Shown here: piece after piece, positions 42,408 through 54,700 of the stretch
Layout of the letters: every line of letters begins with the position of its first letter
Numbering within the stretch: position 1 is the stretch's first letter
Source: Asparagopsis taxiformis
Taxonomy: Eukaryota; Rhodophyta; Florideophyceae; Bonnemaisoniales; Bonnemaisoniaceae
Direction of reading: 5' to 3'
Length of the DNA stretch: 64,000 bases
Assembly (NCBI GenBank): GCA_030407315.1
Contig: JALQPE010000215.1
Location: 1 to 64,000 of the forward strand
The notes under the pieces: generated by a model
What the model saw: the letters and a program-made list of their open reading frames with translations, nothing else
What the model was told of the DNA's origin: nothing
Database searches by the model: none
Translations under genes and position numbers: made by a program

Positions 42408-44903
42408 TCATGCAGCCCTCGGTGGAAATCCGTCTCGCCTACATAGTGCATATATCTCTCCACCCTCCAGCAGTCCGGGTCCGTGCCTTACCTCCCTCAT
42501 GTTCTCATCATATTCGCATACACTCCCATTGCAATAGTGCATACCAAACACCTCAGTGACTCCCTCACTCATCTCCACAATTACTGTTCGTCGCCTCTCT
42601 TCGACCTTGAACACTCCTTCATCAGTTTTTTGCAAACCCAGGCAAACTCCATAAGCTGTACCTTGCTCATCTCTCGCACTCTCGTTCCTCAGGATAAAGA
42701 ACGCTAGAACAATAAAAAACCGCGGTTCATAATTAATTCTTCCCCGCATTATCTCTGATGTGAGACGAGACGCCGGATACAGAATCGCTTGTGAAGTTGC
42801 ACCATCCTCACATGTCCTCTGTTCAGGGCAAACAGCATGGATGATAGCTCCTGATTCTAGAGAGCCAGACCTCTGCACTGTTTTCCTTCCCCACTCTGTC
42901 GTAGTGCTTCTAGAAACTCTTCTCACCCATTCGGCATACTTTCCACACCCGCTTGTTCCGCTTCCGTACCTTTCGGTAAAGAACCGTTTGAAAACACCTA
43001 CAGCACCCTCTGCCATATCACATTTTCCATTCATGTACTCCTTGACCTCGTCAATAGATATACCTCCATGCCCTCTCCACGTCACAATTGCACCATCCGC
43101 CGACAATATCTTTCCTCGACGCTGGGAGAGAAGCTGGAGAACCGGTTCCTGGAAGCAGTTTTTCACTACCTCGTCTTCCACATCTATTTCTCTCCCTAGC
43201 TCCTGTGAAAGAACGTTGACCATTTGAGAGCATTCGGACGAGGACCAATGTTGTGGCTCCATGCCGATTTCGCGCAAAACAATGGCCACTCTCGTCTGCC
43301 AGTCATCCGCAAGAACTAATTCCAGCGCTGAAAGCTGTTCGCTTTGGTGATTGGACATTCTCACACCTTTCTTCAGCGGCTGATGCATCCGTTCGAATAT
43401 AAGCTCCTGCACGTGCTTCACAGAGCCGTAGGCAGGAAGCGTATGAACACAAAACTCGACAAGACGATGAACATTAGGCTTGTCCAAATGTGCTCCTGCT
43501 CCCTTCACTTTCCGACAATACTCATTCAACGTCTCCACGTAGTCTACGGTTCTTCCCAGAATGTATTCATTCCTGCCACCTTCTCCGTCAGCCGTCTCTA
43601 CTTCATGTGGACCGTCTTTCCACCATACGGGCATGAAACTAATACACGAAACCAGCTTCTGAAACATCACTACTAGTTTGACGGCCCCATCAAATTTTTC
43701 ACGATGACCTTCCCCTTTCCCATCCATCATTCGAGCTGCGTTTTCGAATGCCATAGGTGCTATCAGCAGCACACTGAATATGTCACTCATGTTCATGGAA
43801 AGCAGATTGTTGGTTCCAAATAAACGGTTCTGCCTTCCCATCCTGAACTTCTTCAGAGCGCCCAGAATTTGCAATTCAGCTACCTCTCTAATTCGTGGGC
43901 TGGCAGCTGAAATACAAGCGTTCAGTACATCTTGTGCCAGTCCAGACAATAGATGGTCAGGTGCTATCACTGCGGAACGGTACGGGTCAAAAATTGCTGG
44001 GACAACTGAAACTCCGTTTTCCGTCTTTGGTACTTCTTCCTGCACTGCTTCCAAGGAAGTGCTCAGGACATGAAATGGTAAATCTTCCCCTTCTTCTGCA
44101 GCCAGTCCGAGAGTGCGAAGCTGGGTTTCTGTGGCATCCTTACGTGTCGATGCATTCCGATACTTGCTCCTGGCATGCGTCGATGTTTGCCCGTTCACTA
44201 CCGAAGTGTATGCATTCTTCGTGCCGCCAGTACTACTCAGGTCATATTTGCGGAAACTGCAGATGTGGCACGGAGAGTTTGATGTGTGTCCAAGAACATC
44301 CAGGGTATGTGAAACTGCAGGATAGTCTCCAATGCTCCCCACTGGGTCTAGAAATACCACAACATCTTCTCCCTCTGCATTTTTCGTTGGGAAACCCTCT
44401 GTGCTTCCCCGCACTATATCTTGAACGATATATCGCAATACACAATTTGTGGACACTCCCGGAGGTGGCAAACCAATCACTCGAACCGCTTGGTAGCTTC
44501 CCCTTTTCCGAGGCGGTAGATTGAGAGGTAACATATAGCATCCACCAAAACTTCCCTTCCTGCTTGTGAATGGTTCAATGTCATCCGTGTAAAGGAGAAA
44601 TCGGTAAACAAAGTAGTTTCGACCATCCTCCAGCTTTCCCCAACATGGTGCATCTTCTCGCGGAGACGCTGGGTGCCATTGCGACCTGTGGTCTCCGAAA
44701 CCATCCGAGAACACCCCTGAAACACGAATTTCTTCATAGTTGGGGCTTCCTAGTCCATCGGGCGGGTTTCTGGCTTCAGCAAAGCTCGCGCCCGGTGAAA
44801 AGCAAAGTAACATGGTGGATGCTTCTCCGACCTGCTCTTTCAAATACCTGTTCACCAATACGACGTGTGGAACAATATCACCCTCTTCCATTCCAATTGG
44901 TAA
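42408..44903 (-). pseudogene. CACTA transposase copy B, C-terminal two-thirds, cut by E3
   Basis: It matches residues from about 437 to the end of the transposase at 18577-22380, including the D-D-E region and CHIC. A few substitutions are seen; TDDFEPF reads TDDIEPF. The N-terminal third lies 14.5 kb away at 59447-60754, beyond E3. A read-through of about 14.5 kb of E3 would be needed to join them, so this copy should be inactive. Confidence 0.9.
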
Positions 44904-45276
44904 CACTACGGTGTTGGGAATGAAAAAAGACAGTAAATTTACTGTCTGAGACAGTAAAAATTACTGTCTGGCCAAGACAGTGCGCGGAGACAGTAAAATT
45001 TACTGTCTGGAAATTTCAGAATACTGCTGCAGCAGTAAACTGGCACGAAATCTGGACAGTACCAAAAACAGTAAAATTTACTGTCCAGAACAGTAAATTT
45101 TACTGTCCGGAAGTGTTGCCGCCAGACAGTATGTGCAGACAGTACATTTTACTGTCTGAGGCAGTGCATTGTATTGTATTACTGCACTGTCTGGGTAAAT
45201 CTGTAGACAGTAGTGTAGATAGCAAATTGTATTGTCTGCGGGTAGTACCGTGTATTGGTTCACAACACTGTCTCGT
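44904..45276. repeat. Left terminal inverted repeat and subterminal array of E3
   Basis: It is closely similar to 1-372 with small indels. CACTACGGTGTTG is complete here. Similarity to E1 continues to about 45390. Confidence 0.9.
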
Positions 45277-45399
45277 GGAGTGGACTTGAGAGGAAATATG
45301 GAGCATAGTGTTGGTGTGAAGGTAAATATTGGAATGGTGTAATGGTGTGTGGTATACGAAGATAGTAATTGTGGTCGAGCTTTACAGATATTTGTAGGT

Positions 45400-46165
45400 A
45401 GCGAAGTTAGTACGAGGGAGGATAAATGAAAGAGGATAGCAGATCGACCGACCTAGAATGGGATTGAGGTTTCTAGTCTCAGTGAAGCCTATTCTGCCAA
45501 TAGAGAATAGAATCATGTTTATGTCAGTTGGGATAGGAGATGACACTATCGATTTTAGTGCGATGACAATTAGAATCGTGCTGAAGGGCCTGCAATCGCT
45601 GAGGAATGTGACGTCATATTCCTCAATTTCCGAACGGAAGTTGGGAATAAATAGGAGTTCACGAATGGGAGCAGCGATGCACAAAATTGGTGCAGAAAGA
45701 GCTTTTCGAGCTAATCACTGAGGCTTCCGTGAAGGAACTGAAACAGATACGGAAGAGTGTTCCATAGTTGATTACTTTCTCAATTCGAGAGCTATTTGCG
45801 ATCATAGTCGCGATGCGCCGAGTGAACCAAAGCGTAAACAGCTGTTATCTCCTCTGGTGCCGTCTCCATGTTGAATCCTGCGACTTGTACATGTGTGAGA
45901 GATGCTGACAATGTGAACATCGCCGGTATGCGAAACAGCCAATTGTCGAGCAGAACGTGTGTTGAGACAGCTGTTCGGAAATGGGTTTTTCTGGCGCACA
46001 GAAAGGCTGATTGCAAGATTTTCCAAACGCCTCACACCACAAAACACACGCTTTCAACAATATATCCAACAAAAAATTTCATGGATCAAGCCGCCAACCA
46101 CAATTCATGACAACCAATCATCAGTTCACTCTCGCCAATGTGCAAGTAGCATTAATGCTAGTGTG
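45400..46165. other. E3 interior, no assigned gene
   Basis: The only plus-strand ORF (45458-45721, 87 residues) has no recognisable motif. No match to E1 was seen past about 45390. Confidence 0.3.
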
Positions 46166-46167
46166 GT

Positions 46168-46860
46168 CAATTGACCACACTCGACCGTGGCAAACAAGTA
46201 TCGCAAGCGGATCGTTATCTCATCGCCTTGCGTAGTTGGCAATCCGCACAGTCCATACGCACGCAATTGATTGACACCAATGCGACGCCACACGCGCTTC
46301 TGTTCGTCGCTACCACGCTGCATCGTCGCTTCCAAACCGATTGGTTGATGTTCACCGATGACGCACAGCGCATTGACGCCTTTTGAATCCCGCTTCTCGC
46401 GCTCGCGCTCCCCCTTCACCACCTCCGGGCTCTTTTTCTTCGCGCACGCGTGCCACTTTGCGATGGCAAATGTGTGATCGTCACTGCGCGACTCTAGGTG
46501 GCTCGACCTCCGTCGCGTCTTCTCTGAGGAACACGTGCACATTTTTCACGTCATGTCGGCGGTCGTGCTCGAGTTTCGACACGCCGAGACACAGCTTTTG
46601 CACCGCTTTTGTGCACAAAATGTCCACGTTGTTCTGCAGACCTCCCTGTTTATGCTGGCCATTTTGCATGTCAATCTTCCCGCCTGTCTCAACCGTGCGG
46701 CGTTGCGTAATGCGCGTGCCGTTCTCACTTTTTTGCAAGCCTGGAAGGCCTATTCGAGCGACCCGGCAGTTCTTCCAACTGTCATTGCAATCCGTTTGTA
46801 CATGCATCTTTACTGGTCACACCATTAATCTCACACGTGTTATTTCAACGATATGATTAC
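46168..46860 (+). pseudogene. Possible fragment of a captured host gene, importin/exportin N-terminal-like
   Basis: The ORF at 46171-46386 reads VSQADRYLIALRSWQSAQ...ALLFVATTLHRRFQTDW. This resembles the first HEAT-like helices of transportin/importin-13 type karyopherins (helix, W, then F-A-A-x-T-L-x-x-K-I). A second open stretch in another frame (46535-46828) is Leu/Ala/His-rich and helical but unassigned. Frames are broken, so this would be a decayed capture. The match rests on a single short motif and may be chance. Confidence 0.25.
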
Positions 46861-49430
46861 GATGTCACTAGTTACGGAAAGATTGATACGTCTGCTCGCT
46901 TTCTCACGAGTCAATTCACCCATTTCGGTCTCGTGCCTACTGCCGAAGAGGAGCCTAGATTTATGGACAAACATTAGGACTGAAAAATGTATCTAATTCA
47001 AGTAAGCTTCCTAGAATTTCACAAGCTATGCTCGATACTAAGCGAGGGGATGGCGATGAGCTCTACACAGTCAACTACGATGACCCCCGATGTGGTTCAC
47101 ATTCGTCACAGTACCAGTCGGGGAGACTCCTACCTCTCAGATGGTGTCCCGGTGACTCCAAGACGCCACTGCTTTGTCCAATCCTGGTCCTAAGAAGATG
47201 ACGGGTTACGCTATGTGTGACGTACATGAGTACCATGGAAACGTGAGTGGGAATGGTGATAGTGGGATTACTGGAGTGATGGGAGATGAGTCTGGGGAGA
47301 AATCATACAGTTTCTATACACCTGACGGGTATTGGTGGAATATAATTGAATGGAATGATGTGTGATGTCTGCACCACGTCGACCTCCTCTCTCGCCCCAA
47401 CATCGCGCAGCACTCTCAATGCAACACAGTGTGCATCTTTGTTGGCGTTACATGTGCGCCTAGTTCTTGCATCGCTGCTTCCCTCACATCATCATCTAAC
47501 CGTCTGTAACGCAACAACATACCACCGCATGTCGCTCACAGTCACATATGTATTTCTTAATACGCTTGTTGAAACACGGAACGCTCTTATTCACCACAGC
47601 GGCAGCTCTACACAAACTAACACTGAAACCAAGATGGAGGCAATATATCGGTGGCATTTCATTACAAATGTACTTTTTCTTTCTGCTGCTGGTGTGGCCT
47701 TGTGTTTGAAACTTGCTTGCAGGTCCTTTCCAACAGCTTAGTGTCGTAACCATTGCAGATGCGTTGCTGCTAGAATCACCCGGAGAGCTTCAATCAAATG
47801 GTTGTTGTGGACTAGTTGCGCTCGTTGTGAATCAATCGCCAGTGCGTGCATCTGTATTTGTGCGTTCGTGTGCGCGCTTACTAGATGCGATGCAATGCAA
47901 TGCTCACGTACACTGTATACTACTGACTTTTACAAATATAGCTTTGTATGAGAAGCGTCGGTATGTATCCGACACCTTACCATTGCCTCACTCTGTAAAG
48001 CTTCTTTCCCAGTAGCAATTTGTATCGCATTGCACCATGACGCAGGGCAGACTGCGAGTGAAAGCAACGAGTAAACAAACTTTTCGCTCATCATTCACCA
48101 CACGCTGTTGTCGTTGAAGTCATAACCATATCCACATCCCATTCTGGAAACTCTTGGAAGACAGACGAGCCCAGTCCACCACTGGTGCTTGTAGATGTAG
48201 CATTTTTAAGCTGTTCGTTTAGATAGTAAGGGATAGATGGTGTAGTGCGCAACACTAGAGAACAACGCTGTGCAGGACAACATGTTTGTTCGGCGTAAAT
48301 CGTCATATGTTCCATTTGGACTATTTTGGCAGCTCACATGCATCAACCTGAATATTAAGACTCTGGACTGGCACACTCAAGTATCTGGATACGCTTGAGC
48401 AGTGGCAGGGGCGCAAGAGCCGGTCCAAGTTTTTGTACAAGGCACGTTGACACACTGCATTCACTTGATTGACACCCGAGTGCAACGACTGGCTCGCTGT
48501 CCAGGGATGGGGGACTGCTGTGCAAGTGTTCAATACATCTCAAGATGCAGTTCAAGAATAAACATTTCAACGTTATCCGGCTCACGGTCTCAGTTGGTCA
48601 AGTCATGGATCACAGGGTGTGGTGAAAAACCTCTTTGTTTACATTGTCTCAATAGCGAGGTCGACGATATTGCGACCTCGTTACTGGGACGGATTGGCAT
48701 CACCGAGTGTGACAGACTGGAAGATGTGATTGGGCAGGAGCGAGGTGTGTGTGAAGGATAGTAAGAAACAGCGAGGTGGGTGTGTGGAAGGTGCGAATGG
48801 CGTCAAGTGATTGGCACAAGGGAGTTGAGCTCATCTGCGGACAGAGTATGGATGGCATCGTATGCCCGTTGGGACAGCCCGGGCGGAAGTGATCATGGGA
48901 AGCTCGTTTATGTATGTGTGCGGCAGTTGGGATTGGGCGCGACTGGACGGCGAATGTGGTCGAAGAATGGGCGCGGCGACTATGGTCATGCTAAGTGGAC
49001 CAACGCGGTGCGAGTCGAACCAGTTGATATATGAGGGATGTCAAGGCAAGGGGGCATTTAGACGGGCGAAAGGGTGCGTGTGACGCGAGTGGAAGGCGGT
49101 GAGGGAATGCATGCATGAATTGAGCGTGTGGGCGGACGAGGATTTGAGAAAACCTAATATGACAGTACATTGCGTGTGTGGTAGGCGCGTTGAAGTGTTA
49201 CGGCGCATAAATCATCGGCGCCGATGGCTACGTCACAAACGGTGTAATCACCGCTGTAATCGGCGCCAACAGCATGTTATGGCTGCAGACGCGACAGAAT
49301 GTCGACTTCATCCTTAGAATGAAGTACGCTAATTAGCCATTCTGCCCAGCACCAGGTACGAAACTTGGGACTGGGCACGTCATTAGAGCTCTAGGGTAGG
49401 TAACAGAATATAAACTTATGTGGGAGGACG
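46861..49430. other. E3 interior of unknown origin
   Basis: About 2.6 kb has no counterpart elsewhere in the window and lacks the palindromes and ACTGTC motifs of the rest of E3. Short ORFs at 47713-48015 and 48402-48761 (plus) have no motif I recognise. It may be captured host DNA, possibly with introns. Confidence 0.3.
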
Positions 49431-49432
49431 GG

Positions 49433-49630
49433 TTTTCAGGACAAGCTGTCGGAACTGTAATTACTGTGTTTTCTTACAGCAAAGTCATCGTTAAGGCGGA
49501 TTTGCTTTCTCAGGACAAGCTGTCAGAACTGTAAGTACTCTGTTTTCTTACAGCAAAGTCATCGTTAAGGCGGATTTGCTTTCTCAGGACAAGCTGTCGG
49601 AACTGCTATTCAGTTTTCTTACAGCAAAGG
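49433..49630. repeat. 74-bp tandem repeat, about 2.5 copies
   Basis: CAGGACAAGCTGTC starts at 49437, 49511 and 49585. Each unit contains a half-palindrome CTTACAGCAAAGTCATCG that then diverges to TTAAGGCGGATTTG, so it is built from a broken 33-bp palindrome. Confidence 0.8.
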
Positions 49631-49815
49631 CAGTTTACCCCGGTTGCTTACAGCAAAGTCATCGTAACGATGACTTTGCTGTAAGAAAACAAAACATTAC
49701 AGCAAAGTCATCGTTAAGATGACTTTGCTGTAAGAAAACAAAACATTACAGCAAAGTCATCGTAACGATGACTTTGCTGTAAGAAACCATGGTAAACCAA
49801 CTTCTCTGTAAGCAT
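49631..49815. repeat. Palindrome cluster 5 (E3)
   Basis: Three 33-bp palindromes lie at about 49650-49682, 49698-49730 and 49748-49780, spaced by AAGAAAACAAAACATT. The cluster is bounded by GGCAGTTTACC on the left and GGTAAACCAACTTC on the right. Confidence 0.85.
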
Positions 49816-49885
49816 ATGAGAGGGACTGATGTTTCTCACTCGGGAAGAAGAAGGAGACGATTTCGGACCTCGCGAAAAAGGCTGC

Positions 49886-50574
49886 AAAGTGGTCTGAAAC
49901 GGTTGGGGTGGTTCTAGGGAGCACTAAAACTTGTTTTAATTGCACTCAAGCTTTCTCGCTTGCGTGGAAGGGTTGGTATAATTCATCGATTTTTAGTCAT
50001 CAGATTCTCACAACTGGAGATGTGATGGTCAAAATGGAACTTTGTCCGAATGATGTGCAAGTGGTCTGTAAGGGTTGGAGTGGGTCTAGGGAGTACGGAA
50101 AAGTGTTCTATGAGTTCGTAAAGCTGCTGGCTTGCGCATTAGGGCTGACAGAATGCATCGAGTTTTGGTCACCAGATTCCCACAACTGAAGATGTGATGG
50201 CCAAAATTGAACTTTGTCGGAACGAAGTGCAAGTGGTCTGTAAGGGTTGGAGTGGGTCTGGGGAGTACTGTAATGGGTTTTATTTGCCCTGAAAGCTGGT
50301 GGCTTGCGAGGTACAGCTTCCGGAGTTCACTAATTTTTGGTCACCAGATTCTCACAACTGGAGATGTGATGGCCAAAATTGAACTTTGTCGGAACGAAGT
50401 GTAAGTGATCCGTAAGGGCTGGAGTGGCTCTAGGGAGTACGGAAAAGTGTTTTATGTGTCCGTAAAGCTGTTGAATTGCGTGGTAGGGATTCCAGAATGC
50501 ATCGACTTTTGGTCACCAGACTCCCACAACTGGAGATGTGATAGCCAAAATTGAACTTTGCAAGAACGAAGTGC
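49886..50574. repeat. 172-bp tandem repeat, four copies
   Basis: AAGTGGTCTG-type starts recur at about 49886, 50058, 50230 and 50402, ending near 50574. Each unit has TTTTGGTCACCAGATT, CACAACTGGAGATGTGATG and GAACTTTGTC. Another unit is at 53011-53185. The 172-base period is satellite-like. Confidence 0.85.
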
Positions 50575-51065
50575 AAGTGTTCTGGATGCCTTCAAGTGGC
50601 CTGGAAGCGTACTCTGGACAAGTTTTCGGACCTTGAAGAGGCTCAACTGCACAATGCTGATATTGAAATGAAACATTCATATAGTCCATTTTTAACTAGA
50701 ACTGCTGGAATGGATTGCGTAGCCTATAGAGGAGCAATGTAGTTATATAATAGAGCTAGAAGCATGCCTCAACAACCTATCTCTCATGCCTCTAGTTCTC
50801 CTTCATCATTCCAGTCTTCCTTCCTGTGACGCACCGCGCCTCTGGTGTCACTTCACACGCCCCTCCTGTGCATTAAATACCTGTCTACCACTTCCGTATT
50901 CTACTCATACCACCACCTTCATTTTACCCCATGCCTACCATCCTATCCTTTACCTTCTGTCCTTCAGTCCTAGGCTAACCTACTTCATAACCATCGATGT
51001 AAGGTGAATATCTAGATTCCTACCTACTTGAGAGTATAGTTTATTATAACGGAAAACGGACGGTT
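50575..51065. repeat. 172-bp repeat border and start of the 1-kb module array
   Basis: 50580-50720 resembles 53265-53380 (TACTCTGGACAAGTTTT, AATGAAACATT). 50760-51020 is the C/T-rich section of the 1-kb module, also found at 51820-52080, 52700-52930 and 13266-13520. No gene. Confidence 0.6.
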
Positions 51066-51820
51066 TTGTATAGTCAATGTGCTACACAGCACCAGGAGTA
51101 GATTTTGCGCACCGATAATCTATGCTTGATATTGGAGAGACCGGCTTCTTGTAGCCTCGGAAAATGTGCAGGTAGTACCTTTCCAGAGGTCCTGGAGGTG
51201 TTCACACCAACTCTAGTCCATTTTAACGAGTTTGAATTTCGACCGCCAGAATCTCTGTCGTGAGAAAATGGTGGTCGAAATTTACCGTGCTGCTCTCCCA
51301 ATACTGAACTTTTTAGGTAGTTCAGCCCGGGTGAACAAGACACAGATTGCTCTTCAAAGCCGCCCGAAGCCGTCGAAACCATCCTTCCACAATGTTCCCG
51401 ACTTCAAAATTCCTATCTCACCCTTCCCAAAGTGAGAGAGGGACCAAGGTACCAGACGCTTACAGCTGAGGCAGTTTACCAGGGATGCTTACAGCAAAGT
51501 CATCGTTACGATGACTTTGCTGTAAGAAAAGAAAACATTACAGTGGGCGAAGGATTTTACCGGGTGAAAAAATCACCAAGAATTTTTTTACCGGGTAAAA
51601 AATCGTGGCTACTGTAATGAAACGTTTTCTTACAGCAAAGTCATCGTAACGATGACTTTGCTGTAAGAAAAGGAAACATTACAGTAGGCGAAGAATTTTT
51701 ACCGGGTAAAAAATCGTGCCGGCTGTAATGTTTTCTTTTCTTACAGCAAAGTCATCGTAACGATGACTTTGCTGTCAGCACCCGCGGTAAACTGCCTCAG
51801 CTGTAAGCGGTCTGGCTTCA
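51066..51820. repeat. 1-kb module with palindrome cluster 6 (E3)
   Basis: A flank (51066-51460) with CAGAGGTCCTGGAGGTGTTC is followed by palindromes at about 51489-51521, 51631-51663 and 51742-51774, bounded by GAGGCAGTTTACC and GGTAAACTGCCTC in inverted orientation (51463-51810). The flank recurs at 52100-52500 and 53430-53850. Confidence 0.75.
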
Positions 51821-52710
51821 CCCTCTCTCTCATGTCTCTTGTCTTCCTTCATCCCAGCCTATCCCAACCTCCCTTCTATGTCGACTCCGGTGTCACTCCA
51901 GCCGACCCTTCAGTGAGTGCAATCCTTCTCTACCACCGCCATAATCTACTCATACTATCCCCTTCATGTTGCTGCATACCTACCCTCCCATCCTTCCTGA
52001 TTTTCCTACAATCCTAGGCTAGCCTACTTACCAACTATGTTGGTATTGAAGGCAGCTAGATTCCTAGTAACTCAAATCTATAGTCTGCTAAAAAGGGCGA
52101 TTTGGTGTGGTCACTGTGCCACACGGCACCAGGAATAGAATCTGGCCACGGATACTCTATGCTTGATCTCAGAGAGAACAGCTGCGCCAATGCTCCGAAA
52201 ATGTGCTGTCAGTACCTTTCCAGACGTCCTGGAGGTGCTCATGCCAGCTCTAGTTCATTTTAGGGAGGTTGAGTTTCGACAATCAGAATTTCACTCTTGA
52301 GGAAATTGTGTTTGAAATTTTGTGCACTCCTCCCGCCGTACCAGGCAGGGCACCCAGCCCAGACTGGGTTAGCACGACGCAGAGTGCTCCCCAACACCGC
52401 TAACAGCCGTCCAAACCATCCCTCTGCCATGTTTTACGGCTTCACAATTCCTTGCTCACCCTTCCCAAGGTGAGGGAGGGACCAAGCTCCCAGCCGCTTA
52501 CAGCTGAGGCAGTTTACCAGGGATGCTTACAGCAAAGTCATCGTTACGATGACTTTGCTGTAAGAAAACGTTTTCATTACAGTGGCCAGGAATTTTTTAC
52601 CCGGTAAAAAAATCATGGCTACTGTAATGAATTGTTTTCTTACAGCAAAGTCATCGTAACGATGACTTTGCTGTAAACATCCCTGGTAAACTGCTCCGTC
52701 TGTAAGCCGT
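51821..52710. repeat. 1-kb module with palindrome cluster 7 (E3)
   Basis: It has the same order as the preceding module: C/T-rich part, flank with CAGACGTCCTGGAGGTGCTC, then two 33-bp palindromes near 52528-52560 and 52640-52672 around a TTTTTACCCGGTAAAAA palindrome. Confidence 0.75.
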
Positions 52711-52945
52711 TGGTCTCAACCCTCGATCTCATGTCTGTTGTCCTCCTTCATCATCTCCACATCCCTTCCTGCTAAGCATCACTTCTCTAGTGTCACTCTA
52801 CCAGTCCTTTTCGTGCATGAAATACTTTTCTACCACTGCCATAGTCTACACATACTATTGCCTCTATACTTCTGCATGCCTACGCTTCCATCTTTCTCTC
52901 CCGTGCTAGGCTTAGAGAATATCCTACTTCCTGAAGATCATTGTA

Positions 52946-53010
52946 CAGTGAGGCAGTAAAAATCACTGTCTCACCGTACTGTCTGAGGCCCTCTTTTCAA
53001 CACCGTAGTG
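52946..53010 (+). repeat. Solo remnant of a CACTA right end
   Basis: AGTAAAAATCACTGTCTC...CTGTCTGAGGCCCTC, then CAACACCGTAGTG, equals the last 65 or so bases of E1 and E3 with few changes. No matching left end is nearby. On its right side it joins a 172-bp repeat unit (AAGGGCTGGAGTGG). It may be a deletion scar of an older insertion. Confidence 0.8.
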
Positions 53011-53400
53011 TATAAGGGCTGGAGTGGCTCTGGGGATTACAGAAAGGTGTTTTATCTGTCCGTAAAGCTTCTGGCTTGCGCATTAGGGCTGGCAGAATGC
53101 ATCGATTTTTGGTCATCAGATTCTCACAACTGCAGATATGATGAATTTCGGCCATGGCCAAAATTCAACTTTGTCGGAACGACGTAGATTTGGACTGGAT
53201 GCCTCCAAGTGCATGCACTTGAAAGTGCACTTAGTCCAAAAAATTGTCCAGAGTACGCTCCCAGGCGATGGCCTGGAAGTGTACTCTGGACAAGTTTTTG
53301 GACCTGGAAGAGGTTGAATTGCACAATGCTTGTGTTGAAATGAAACATTTATATGGCCCATTCTTTACTTGGACAGCTGAAATCCTATCTACTCGAGAGT
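53011..53400. repeat. Detached 172-bp repeat unit and its border
   Basis: 53011-53185 matches one unit of 49886-50574. 53265-53380 matches the border 50580-50720. An inverted duplication (GGCCTGGAAGTGTACTCTGG with GTACGCTCCCAGGC) sits at 53245-53295. Confidence 0.7.
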
Positions 53401-54310
53401 AAAGTATATAAAAACTGGAAACAGACGGTTTTGTATTGTCAATGTGCCACAAGGCACCAAGAGTAGATTTTGCCCTCCGATAATCTATGGTTGATTTCAG
53501 AGAGGATAACCGCGTGCAGTCACAGGACATGTGTTACCAGATCCTTCCCAGAGGTCCTGGAGGTGTTCACACCAACTCCAGCCCACTTTAACGAGTTTGA
53601 ATTTCGAAAGTCAGAATCTCTGTCGTGAGAAAATTGAACCATTTCCGACCACGTGGTAGAAATTTCGTACACTCCTCCAACCATACTAGACACAACACCC
53701 AGCTCAAACCGGGTGTAAACAACACAATGTGTTACCTAATGCCGCCTACAGCCGTCCATACCATTCCTATACCCTGTTTCCTGACTTCATAATTCCTTCC
53801 TCACCCTTCCCTAGGTCGGAAAAGGACGGAAGTCCCTGCCGCTTACAGCGGAAGCAATTTACCAGGGATGCTTACAGCAAAGTCATCGTTACGATGACTT
53901 TGCTGTAAGAAAATAAATCATTACAGCAGCCATGATTTTTTACCCGGTAAAAAAATTCTTGGCCACTGTAATTGAAACGCTTTCTTACAGCAAAGTCATC
54001 GTAACGATGACTTTGCTGTAAGAAAATAAATCATTACAGCAGCCACGATTTTTCACCCGGTAAAAATTCTTGCTGATTTTTTACCCGGTAAAATTTCTTT
54101 GGCCACTGCAATGGAAACGTTTCCTTACAGCAAAGTCATCGTTACGATGACTTTGCTGTAAGAAAATAAATCATTACAGCTGCCATGATTTTTTTACCCG
54201 GTGAAAAAATTCTTGGCCACTGTAATGGAAACGCTTTCTTACAGCAAAGTCATCGTAACGATGACTTTGCTGTAAGAATCCCCGGTAAACGGCTTCCGCT
54301 GTAAGGGGCT
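53401..54310. repeat. 1-kb module with palindrome cluster 8 (E3)
   Basis: The flank 53430-53850 is followed by four 33-bp palindromes near 53875, 53991, 54127 and 54240, alternating with TTTTACCCGGTAAAA-type palindromes. The right edge (54290-54420) matches 8625-8760 in E1. Confidence 0.8.
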
Positions 54311-54700
54311 GAGAGTTCCGTCCCCCTCCCACCTAGGGAAGGGTGAGCAAGGAATTGGGAAGTCAGGAACATGGCTCAGCAGAACGTTTGTACGGCTGTG
54401 AGTGGCTTCCAGGAGCATTCTGTGTCATGTGTTATCTCAGCAACGTCTCTTATAGTCGAACCTCACGGGTTGTCAAGGTCTAAAACTAGTCCCCCCTACG
54501 GTCTAGCTAGTGAAATCATGTAAAGTTGTAGACTAATACAAAAATGTAGCAATCAATAGGCTTAGTAGCACTAAACTATGACATGAAGGTCAGATGTATA
54601 GATGAAAATAGAAAGGTGGGCTAAGCGAATAATGTTGAGATGAGAAAGACAGAACTTCATAGCAGGGAACAATAGCATAGGTTTTAATACTTCTCGTATG

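Noticed and set aside
46481..46807. 108-residue minus-strand ORF in E3
   Set aside because: No motif and no counterpart elsewhere; it overlaps equally open plus-strand frames.
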